The translations under genes and the position numbers were made by a program. A DNA stretch of 64,000 nt from positions 139,656,501 through 139,720,500 of the forward strand of contig CM075347.1 of assembly GCA_037693485.1 (NCBI GenBank), written 5' to 3'. This DNA comes from Kitagawia praeruptora (lineage: Eukaryota > Streptophyta > Magnoliopsida > Apiales > Apiaceae). Under the pieces are notes generated by a model, which was not told the DNA's origin, did no database searches, and saw nothing but the letters and a program-made list of their open reading frames with translations. Within the stretch, counting starts at the first letter, position 1. The number at the start of each line of letters is the position of its first letter. Shown here piece after piece: positions 54,653 to 64,000 of this stretch.

Positions 54653-57600
54653 TGTAACGCCCCCAAATCCGGGGTCAGTAGATTTGGGCGTCACGCTAAC
54701 AAACTCAATAATTCTAACAAAAACTGGCCATGATGTATTCGTAAATACAACATAAACCTGCTGAATACTAAACTAAAAATCTGAAATCAGACTAAAACTG
54801 AAATAAAAATAAAAACTCAATCAAAAGATCTTTGACCCCAACTCCCAACTCAGGATCTTAGGTTACAGTTCTAGAAACAAGAAAAACCCAAAACCAACTT
54901 AAATACAACTCTATATACAAAACTTATACAAACTTAAATCACTGGTATAACTTCGAATAGAAGTATACCAGGCCAACTAATCAAATACATACTATAACTT
55001 TTAAAACTATATTTACATACAATAATTCAAACTATAAGTCTAAATACCCTGATCCACGTTAGCTTTCTTCATATCGTCTTGCTTCCTCTTTCTGAACTGC
55101 GCATGTACTTCTCGCCAATACTTAGCTTACTGAAATATTAGATTTAAAACAACAACAAGTGTGAGCCAAAGAATGCTCAGCAAGTTATATATATATAGCT
55201 CTGAACTGGATGAAATAAGAATGCAATAATTGCAATTCAAGAAATATGAACTCAAATGGAAAATAAACAATAAATATGAGCGAAGGAATGCTCACCAACT
55301 TATAATCAATACCATAATTGAAATCTGGATTCTTAACTTTAACAGAAGATTAATATCATTTAAAACATTTATAACTCGAAAATCGGAATTTAATAACTGA
55401 GAAGGTTTGTAATACTAGATTCAATACTTTTAATACTTGCAAAATACTTTAACTATCACTTTAACAAAATCTCCAAGAAATTCTCACTTACTCAAATTTC
55501 ATTCATGTCGCAAAGCGTGTGCATACCTAGCTGCCTAACCGGCCTGACAATCATGAGTTTGAATAAATAAGAAGATCTCAAATCATTCTCGGTTCTCACT
55601 ATCACTGCGCAACACATGCCACAGTGACCGTTATAACCGTGAATTAGTTTTCACCATTCAAAATACTAATATAAATAACTTTCCATTTTATACTAAAAGT
55701 ACTTATTAACTCAAATCGTAACTTTGATATCCAACATACTTGAAAATGAAAATGTACTTTAACTTAAACATTCTATCATGAGAATATACTTTCATAAAAC
55801 AACGTTCAATAGAATTGGAGTTTTTCATCATACTCTGGACATTACGGGTGATCAGCCACGTAAAGTCCAGCCAAAAACAATACTCTGGGATCCCCTCACT
55901 TAGGCACTTATTGACATTGGCCTTTACTACTCTGACCATAAAGCTGGTCCGCATTTTATAAAAATTCTTCCAATTCCATTAAACTACTTTACTATTAAAT
56001 AATCTCAGGAAACTATATACTTCAAGAACATTATACTAAAACAAGAAATAGGAATGCAATACATGCAAAAGCTTTAACTGAATATTACTGACAATACTTA
56101 AGAAAGAATAATACTGGTAAATAAACTGAAATTCTACTTTCCACAAGATATATGAATAAAATATATTCTTATCCATAATTTGAAGAAAATGATACTAGCA
56201 ATAAGAATTTGAAAAGATTACTTATATTGAATAAAAACATAATAAACTCGCTTGAACGATAAGCGAGGGTTAGTACACTTGCCTCTGATCCTTAGCTATT
56301 ATGTAACGTTGCAGTAATACTATTTTCTGTGCTTCTATCTGACGTCATCAAAATCTTCTATTCCAATCATGCATTGGTATGACGCTCTTGCGACTTCCAC
56401 GAGTCTCATCCGCTGATATCGAGCTCGCGCGTCAACTTCTATAATCAAACATAATACGGAAATTCAAACTTCAGACGGCAATTTTCAACATTCTATAAAC
56501 GCTTATAAACTCAAATCGAATGTATTAACCATTCTCTCCAAACAACTAACACAATGATTATCCAAACAACCTTTAAATCCATTCTCTCCTTTAAAACAGG
56601 GTATTCTCTGTAGAATTTCTGAATGAAATCTATCTGATTAAATAGTACATCTCGATACGGTCGTGTCCATATATTATACACAAATTTCCGAGTTCAGGAA
56701 GTATTTTAATTAATTAAAATACTCTTGACTCCTTAGAAATGACCATTAAATAATCCATTTCCTAGTAAAATCCATAACTCCATTGATCTTCATCGTTAAA
56801 TCAAAATAAAAATCTCCATAAAACTTCTAATATTACCCTAAAGCCAAATAAAATTACTTCCTCCGAAAATCAAACCTCCCACCATTTATAGGAATTCCTC
56901 AAAGTCTCTATTTTAATCATTTTCCGAATTTAATAACTAATTAATCCGATTACTCCTACCACCCCCAAATATCTTAGAAATTACTACATATACTCCCTGA
57001 TTTAATAACCAAATTTCAGAATTTTTTTCACCATACCCATTATTAATATAATTCAACTAAGTTTCCAAATTACACAAAGTAACTTAATAAATCATTTTAT
57101 TCTATTCTTAAAATAAAATTCATATCTCCATTTTCACTTCTCATAAAATGATCCAAAAATTATCATAATGTTTCTCATAAAATCCTCTAGCCAAATAAAA
57201 TCATAATTTCCAAAATCCAACTTCTCTACTATTTTATAAAATCATCCGAAGTCCTACCTTTTATTCATTTTACCAAATTTTTTTAACTAACATCCCGAAA
57301 TCCATTTCATCATCTAATAAACTAATCAAATACTATGTCATTTTCTCTATTTATCCACAAATTATCAAACATAAACTCTTCACCAACTATCAACTAAAAT
57401 TTCCAAAAATTCACTCTAAATATTCAAATATTAATTAAATAAAATTTTAGTCTTACAATCATCACCTTGGGTTGTGGCTTCCCCTCCCCTTTGCCGATTT
57501 TTCTCCTTCCTCCTTGCATCTCTCCGACATCTCTCCATCTCAGTCTCTTCTCCCATCTTCCATAACGCTTTATCTGCAATATATCTCTGCATCTCTCCCA

Positions 57601-58917
57601 TTATCCACCAATCTCTCCCACCTTTTCTCTCCTTCCTTCTCTCTCTTTTTATCTCCCTCAATCTCTCGGCTGTACTTGCTCTGCACCTACAACAACTCAC
57701 CTACGACACATACATCATCTCCCATGTCTTCCCTGACCTGCACACTCTCAACATACACAAGACAGCCTCACACAACTACACTACCCACACACGCGGTTAT
57801 ACCAAACACATAGCCAAGGCGCACATGCCTCCACACAACCCGTTACTCTTTTCCACCTCTTCTTTGCCTTCCTTATTCTCTCACTTCTCACCTCCTTCTA
57901 CATCTCTCTTCACTTGCTCTCCGTCTCCTCACAAATACAACCCCCTATAAACACACACCACTGCCTACACATCCCTTTTTACTACTTTATTTCCTCCCAA
58001 AACTTAACTAAACATACACCCGGACAACACCCACTTCTCTTTCTCTCCAACTCCCTCTTCTGCCTCCTATAATCCTTGCGCCCTGAACACACACTCTGAA
58101 AAACACCCACACGCCCTCGATAAATTAAAACACACACGCACGCAGTAGGACTGATTACAGGGGTGGATAGAAATGAGGGATATGATTGATTTGCAACAAG
58201 AATTGTTGAGAACACACTAGAACAGGGCTTAAGAGAGAACTGATAATGTAGAGAGAATAATCGAGAGTTTTCCCAAAGAGTCTAGAGAAGTCCATAGCCG
58301 AGATAATGAATTTAGGAAAGCTGGGCCTTCTGTTAATTTTGCAATTCTGGAAAACAACAAAAATATCACTTAAATCACTTCAAAAAAATTGAAATTAATG
58401 GGAAATAGATTAAAATTATATTTTTAAAATTCTAAAATCAAGAGCAAGAAATTATAAACATCCTCATATTTTTTAAAATATTTTTCGGATCAAAAATGAA
58501 TTAAATATGAATTTTCAAAGTTTTGATCCTTTAAATACAATAAAAGTCTTAAAATCATTTTAAAATACTCGACCACCCAAATTAATCCACCCAACAATTT
58601 TAAAAACTCAATAAATATATAAAGATAATTTTACAAAAGATTTCATGATTTTATCCAACTCCGATAATTAAACAAAGATTTTTGAAGATCAATAATACTT
58701 GTTTTAAATACTTTTAAATCACTAAAATACAAATAAAAATATTGGGGCACACATTGGCACACATAAATCCATATATACTCATATAAACTCAATACTAAAT
58801 ATCGTTGAACTCCACAACGATATTCTCAAATCCAATTCCATACTTTAAATACTAATTAAAATAATTAAATAATAATAAAACAATAAAAAAAATCCTAAAA
58901 TAATCTGGGATCTTACA
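54653..58917 (-). mobile_element. LARD 5' LTR (right copy)
   Basis: 4265 bp, collinear with the left copy at a constant offset of 5467. Visible substitutions include gcgcagg/gcgcatg, tcgctaag/tcgcaaag, catctta/catcata, aattcgaag/aatttgaag, tacgcaa/tacacaa, tcccca/tcctca and attgac/attggc. Confidence 0.92.
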
Positions 58918-59292
58918 CTCGATGTACTGTCTGGTTCATGAACGACTAACTTCAACGGTTGTTCTTTATTCTTGACTTTAAGCTGTGGTCTTTTTCTTTT
59001 CTCAACTCTCTTTCTTTAATTGTTCTGTACTAACTCTGTCATTGTCGAAATCTCTGTCACTTTAAACGAATCCACTTCTCTAACGAATACTTCACTAAGG
59101 CTTGATCAGATGACTGAACTTCTTTCAATGTAGTAATTCTTCAAGTCTGTAGATTGACCTTGATCTTTTTCTACTGACAGATAATACAATCTGAGATTCC
59201 TTGTGACAGTCTGTATACTATCTACTAATATAATCTTGTTTAAGTTGAGTTGTATCCTCGAAATACAAATAGGCTACATCATATGCCTTTCA

Positions 59293-59306
59293 ATCTCCCC
59301 CTATTT
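59293..59306 (-). other. Polypurine tract of the old Copia
   Basis: Minus strand aaatagggggagat directly before the LTR. Confidence 0.75.
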
Positions 59307-59767
59307 GTTTGTTAGACAATAACAATCAAATACCTAGAGGATAACTCAACTAACTCACTTAAACAAGAAAAAGATTAAGCATTTAGGAGCTTAGCAAATA
59401 GTACATTAAAAAAATTTCTCTGGTTTAAATTTAACAATTCCAGAATCCTCAGTTGATGAAATGATAGATGATTGTTCCTCTAGCACTGAACTGATCTTCA
59501 ATAGATAACTCATCTTCATTTCTGATTCTTCATATCTCTGCCTGATAATTCTTCACATCTTACATTGGTGATTATCAGCAATTCTTGATTTACAATCACT
59601 TCCCTTCTCACTTAAGAAAAACAACTGTTCCTACTATGTAGAAAATGGTGAATCAATACCATTTCTAAAACTTCTAGGAAATCTACTACTCCTTCACTTA
59701 GCCTTTATACATAGTACATTGAAAGACTAATAGAATAATATTGTGATGTAAGCTTCTCCTTATATCT

Positions 59768-59930
59768 CCCCTTTCTTCTCAACTGAATCTCCCCTTACTT
59801 TTCCATCTAAGGCTCCCCCTTAGTAACTTGACTTGCTTCTCTTCCAAAGCACAGTCTGTAAATGCTCCCCCTTTCTAACCTACTCTCCTTTTTCTTGTAC
59901 CCCCTTACTTCTCCCCCTTAGTTGAGGAAT
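59768..59930 (-). other. Cluster of extra polypurine-like tracts
   Basis: Several ctccccctt/ctcccctt words (minus strand aaggggga) occur within 170 bp, upstream of the main PPT in element orientation. Multiple PPT-like tracts before the 3' LTR are a known Sirevirus trait. Confidence 0.6.
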
Positions 59931-60260
59931 CCTCCAATCAACTAGTTGACAAAGTAGTTGTACCAATTATAGAGTTCTTTGTTAGAAAGGAAGTTTCATT
60001 TTCTTCCTCACTGTGAGTGTGTGATAGTGTTTAGTGTACCTCACAAGTGTTTCACTCTTCTCTCCACTGATTTGTGTTGAGTGTCTCACTTCTCTCTGTG
60101 TTTACACTCTTGCTCACTGGTGTATCACTCATATCACTCATAGCTCCAACATCCATTAGTGTACCTGCAAGGAAAAATCACCCTAGCCCCTTCAATGAGA
60201 GGTCAGTGGTGGTGCAATAGGAGTTCGCAAATCCCAAATCCTCGTTGGACTCGTCAGACG

Positions 60261-60580
60261 AATCTGAGTCATAATCTACAAGTTGCTAGTTTTCCCTTTT
60301 TAGGGTTTTCAGATTTGAATTCTGAGAAGGTAAACAATGATCTGTAAATTTAGCATTGAGATCAATGTTCCCTTCTAATGTCTGTGAAGACATCACCTTG
60401 TTAAACTCATCAGGTAAAATCTGAATCATAGTTTACAAGTTGCCGATCCGCACCTATGTCAGACCCGTTACCCGCAGGATCCAGAGATGTTCCCTCTGGG
60501 GAGTTAGATAATGATCTTGTTGAATTTTGCATTTGAGATCAATACCTTCTCTCGAGGTCTGTGAAGACTCTTGGTTCATT
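60261..60580. repeat. Diverged local duplication in the old Copia
   Basis: The succession aatctgagtcataatctacaag ... gagatcaat ... gtctgtgaagac recurs about 155 bp later in altered form (aatctgaatcatagtttacaag ... gagatcaat ... gtctgtgaagac). A 9-bp tandem (gtgcatcaa) follows at 60653-60685. Confidence 0.65.
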
Positions 60581-60689
60581 AAAGAACCTTTAACTTATAA
60601 TCCTAACCGTAAAATGGTTGGATTACAGGTTTCCGTCAATTCATCCTTAGTGTGTGCATCAAGTGCATCAAGTGCATCAAGTGCAGTTA

Positions 60690-62170
60690 CTCCCTGGTGA
60701 CCTTTAGTCTGATAGGTTACTTCCTTTTAGGGGGCAAGATAGAATGTGTTTGAGTTTGACTATAGTCTGGGATAAAAGTTGTTGGGTTTACAACCTTATT
60801 ACTAAACATGTGAGAAAGCAAAACTCCAATTTAGATGAACCTGCATCACAGAATATGAGCAATATAGATAGAATGCATTTTTAACATTGAAAAGTTTTCT
60901 GAGAAAATATTGCATTTTATCTTAAGAGAAATGATATACAGTTGTGATTTCAAAAAGTTTTAACATATAAGCAATCACAACTATAGAAAGAGATTTTGAG
61001 TTAGGAAGTTAAAGAGATCATGAGCCGGTTTTACTAAACAATACATAAGCAAGGATCCAATTAATAATAAATATTAATCGAATTAATGTATGTTAATGTT
61101 TAAACCAATACAATCAAAACTATTTTATCATGTTTTAGGTCCTGCATGATAGATACCAACTATTAGAAATTGTTAGCACATGATAGGTCTTGTCTTCCAA
61201 TTGTTAGATCCTGAAAATCAAACATTAGTTCCTAAACAATTGAATTGACATATACCAATTTGATACCATCAATGGTCCTATATAAGAAAGTCTGTTAATA
61301 ATAACAACACAACAAAGATTAGAAGTTAAAACAGCATGATATATGTGTGTTAAACAGAAGAACAGTAAAAGAACCAAGTACAGGGACCTGTTTGTAAGTC
61401 TTGAAAGTATAGTGACTAAACTGTAAAAACTATACAAACTATTTATATACACATGAAAAAGAATATACAAAAATAAGAAATAATATACATAATAATTATA
61501 CAAAAGAAAAACTAAAAAGAAAAGAAAAATTTGAATGAAAAATAAAATTAAAAATAATAAAAATAGTAGAACTTTACATAAATTAATAATTTACATAAAT
61601 TGATTTATAAACAGATATAAGACTTTAATAGAAAGACAAGCACTACAAAACATGTTAACAAAGATTAACATCCGAGAATTACAATACCTGTACAAACATA
61701 ACTATATTTATAATATTTACAAATTATTAGAAATAAAAGAAAATAATTTACAAAATATTAACCTAATAACAAAAGATAATTTACGATATAACTATTAAAA
61801 ATAGCTAAACAAAAATTAAAAAATACTAAAAATACCATAGGTTATGCTTTTGACGAAAATTAAACATTAATAACAAAAGGACAGACACTACAAAATATTG
61901 AATACAATATTAACTATTTATAATAAGTTAGTAAATCAATATATTTTCTAACAAAATAAATTTTTACTAGAAAATTATTTAGAAAGAAAACATGATTTAA
62001 TAAACTATCATAAACATTGAAGTTATTTTAAAATAATGAAATTTTAAACAAAAATAGTTTCCTCAAAAATTCTAACTTGAGAATTTGAGAAAAATTATTT
62101 TTAGAGAAAATTTATCATTCTAAAATACAGAAACATGGAGTATAACAATAGAATGACTATGACAATTCTT
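60690..62170. other. AT-rich filler inside the old Copia
   Basis: No gene or recognisable domain is seen; long A-rich runs dominate. Confidence 0.6.
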
Positions 62171-62596
62171 TTAAAAAGATAACAAGTAAGAATTTAGAAA
62201 GAATGTCATACCATTTACTTGGTGCTTAGATCTGGGCACCAGCTTCCATGCTTCTTGTTGTTCAGGATCAACAAGTGCTATCTCAGATTCCTTAGATTCT
62301 ATACCTTGATTCTGAGAAGCCCTTCTAGTTCTTACTCCAACATTTAGATCACCAATGATCAGCTTTATTCCAAATAGACTATCCGAGAAGGTTAGATCTT
62401 GATGAATCGCCTTGTTCTTCATTGTGATGTTGTGTTTGACTAGTTGATCCTTTGTTGACTTCCTCCGAGTTATTTCCAGATTGACTTGATGATTCTTTTC
62501 CAGTGATATGGGTATCTCCAATATTAAAATTGTTTCCACCACTATCACTTGGATAATTATCATCCTTAATATTTTAAACTTATGACTACAAGGCAA
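62171..62596 (-). pseudogene. Copia pol linker fragment
   Basis: The minus-strand frame contains LIIGDLNVGVRTRRAS and WKLVPRSKHQ, matching the linker just before RT in the younger Copia (LIIGDPDAKVRTRSAT and VWTLVPRPNN). The RT itself does not follow; the reading breaks right after LVPRSKHQ. Confidence 0.75.
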
Positions 62597-62639
62597 CTCC
62601 TCGATAACAACAATTGTTGACTCCTAACAATTGTTTGTT

Positions 62640-63440
62640 GGTAGACAACCTTGGTTCTATAGATAAGATTTAATTACCAAAGTTGTCTTGTCTGCAATCT
62701 TAGAAATGATATTCCAAGTCCAACACACCTTGATCCATTGTATACAACATTCATTATCAAAGTGATTAGTAGCTTGCAAATAAGCATAAAAATTATTCGA
62801 AGCAACTGAACTATGGTAACTTTAGATATTACAATATCCATAGTTCTACTTAGATAATTTTCACACCTTGTATAGTAGAATGAGTGAATTTCAAAAGATA
62901 AGACAATGATTACTTAGAGGAGTTCTAAGTAATTTCACTCAAACCAATACATCTCACAATTAGTTTGTAAATAGAATTCTAACTAAATATCATTAACTGA
63001 TATAAGTCAAAACTTCAATACAACCAATTGTTATAACCATGATATTAATTATAGTGAATTTCTAAAAATGATGCATTAGTAAGTTCACTAGAATTAACAT
63101 CTCACAACTAATTGAAGACCACGACAGATAGGTCCAAATTAGTTATGATTCAAATTTATTTTGATAAATGAGGTATAGAGCAAATACTAACTTGAATTGC
63201 TTTAGGTTCTATAACTCATATTAATCAAAGTAAGTAACTAAATAAATAAATACTAAATCTCTATGAGTTAGATTTTAGCATTTAAGTATTTAAATTATCC
63301 TTAAATGACCACCACTGAAATATATTACAATTATACACATGGCAATCATTCAACAGATAATTTTCAGCTTGAGGTATGGATGTAAATAAGTTCACAAGTT
63401 CTTTCAATAATGACAATTGAATACTTGTAAAATCATTTAA
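62640..63440. other. AT-rich DNA between the two Copia remnants
   Basis: No gene, repeat border or domain recognised. Confidence 0.5.
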
Positions 63441-63449
63441 GAATTACTT

Positions 63450-64000
63450 AATAGATGGGATTTACAAATCATATAGCATTAATAAAATCCCAAATTTACA
63501 AACCAATCTTGAAAAATTAATTTCATCAAGTGATTTAGCAAACATATCTGCAAGTCATTCTTAACTAAAGACATATTCTCGAAAGAATTGATACCTTATG
63601 GACGATGCTTAGCCTTGACTGTTCCACAGAGTTGTTGGAGATGAATTGGTTTCCTTGTGTTCTCCAGCTTTTGTATAACTCATTTGATCTGTCTCTGTAG
63701 AGATCTTCAATTATCTCAACAACTAGGAGTACACTTGTTCACATTTCTCTAGCATCCAGATTCAGTAGGTCCAGATGTCCATTATAATCTTGAATGTGAG
63801 TAGGTGCCTGATATATCAAGTCTTGTCACTGGTGCTTCTTGTCAGATATATTGTCTTATCTGCTTGTAACCTTGCATCCAGATTGGCTTTGTCCCTCATA
63901 ACAATGCCTTGACATCCAGTTAGACTTCTGGTTATCCTTGTACCAAATACGACCTTGTTGTTTGGTTTAGATACCAGCTTCCCTTCAATCTGCCTTTTGT
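63450..64000 (-). pseudogene. Deleted Copia RT-RNase H remnant
   Basis: From the right edge, minus-strand translation gives LVSKPNNKVVFGTR and GIVMRDKANLDAR (RT entry), then after stops a jump to IRYQFFREYV and ADMFAKSLDE, the end of RNase H. Most of RT and RNase H is therefore deleted. It lies out of order relative to the linker fragment at 62171-62596. Confidence 0.65.

Larger units (their letters stand above)
49186..58917 (-). mobile_element. Young LARD-type non-autonomous retrotransposon
   Basis: Perfect TSD ctcga at 49181-49185 and 58918-58922. Two LTRs of exactly 4265 bp (49186-53450 and 54653-58917) surround only 1202 bp of internal DNA without coding capacity. I find about seven substitutions and no net indel between the LTRs, so it inserted very recently. 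Orientation is minus: a polypurine tract adjoins the left LTR and a tRNA-iMet PBS adjoins the right. LTR end (ggatttgggggcgttaca), PBS and PPT context closely match those of the chromovirus at 16567-49047, so chromovirus proteins probably mobilise it. Confidence 0.92.
15616..59292 (-). mobile_element. 3' LTR of an old SIRE-like Copia, heavily interrupted
   Basis: The LTR starts TGTTAGGTCC at 15616, right after ggacc (15611-15615), and ends atgcctttCA at 59292, followed by a minus-strand polypurine tract. Removing the chromovirus (16567-49047 plus one aattt) and the LARD (49186-58917 plus one ctcga) leaves about 1.45 kb: 15616-16566, 49053-49185 and 58923-59292. The first nine bases, TGTTAGGTC, equal those of the younger Copia LTR at 32898. 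The element interrupts the Tat RT; the second copy of ggacc and the other LTR lie beyond the window. Confidence 0.75.
59293..64000 (-). mobile_element. Internal region of the old SIRE-like Copia, degraded
   Basis: Continues inward from the LTR ending at 59292 and runs off the window. A PPT is followed by a long untranslated region with further PPT-like tracts, AT-rich filler and two disordered pol fragments (62171-62596 and 63450-64000). No intact frame remains. Confidence 0.65.

Overview
The window is repeat-rich, AT-rich nuclear DNA from a flowering plant. Retrotransposons of the SIRE-type Copia, Tekay-type chromovirus and Tat-type Gypsy kinds, together with Stowaway, Mutator-like and hAT-like MITEs, a Helitron and a tRNA-derived SINE, all point to a eudicot. 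An asterid, possibly Apiaceae, is my guess from general resemblance only. I see one plausible host gene: a short SRA/YDG-domain protein at 5487-6104 with a probable leader intron.

Layout. (1) 1-12040 is gene-poor DNA carrying MITEs (220-516, 1965-2223, 2355-2572, 9721-10158, 11704-12007), a SINE with long target duplications (11346-11486), a retrocopied 5.8S rRNA fragment with a 17-bp target duplication (10924-11048), and the SRA gene. (2) 12041-15615 is the 5' end of a Tat-type Gypsy element: LTR, primer-binding site, gag-protease and the start of RT. It is cut off at 15615. (3) The cut is made by an old, degraded SIRE-like Copia element on the minus strand. Its 3' LTR starts at 15616 and, with later insertions removed, ends at 59292; its wrecked internal region runs to the window end. 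(4) Inside that LTR lies a Tekay-like chromovirus (16567-49047, TSD aattt) with ~4.0-kb LTRs, a 348-aa extra ORF ahead of gag, and an uninterrupted 1546-aa gag-pol. Its 5' LTR has taken a Helitron (16748-21709, itself holding a palindromic MITE) and a Stowaway MITE (23124-23382). Its 3' LTR has taken a 12.5-kb SIRE-like Copia element (32898-45393, TSD tagat) with a 1210-aa third ORF. (5) The old Copia LTR also holds a very young non-autonomous LARD-type element (49186-58917, TSD ctcga): two 4265-bp LTRs around only 1.2 kb of non-coding DNA.

Because the chromovirus LTRs began as identical copies, each acts as the empty site for the other. This fixes the borders of the Helitron, the Stowaway and the Copia element to the base. 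Relative ages follow from the nesting: Tat element, then old Copia, then chromovirus, then Helitron/Stowaway/Copia inside it; the LARD is independent and has the fewest LTR differences.

The observations I find most interesting are: the chromovirus 5' ORF with a 10-residue repeat built on SUMO-interaction-like cores; the LARD that appears to use chromovirus-type cis signals; the third ORF of the young Copia element, which looks nuclear rather than envelope-like and may have its own promoter; and an octamer, CAGAGTTT, scattered at very high density through coding and non-coding parts of that same element.
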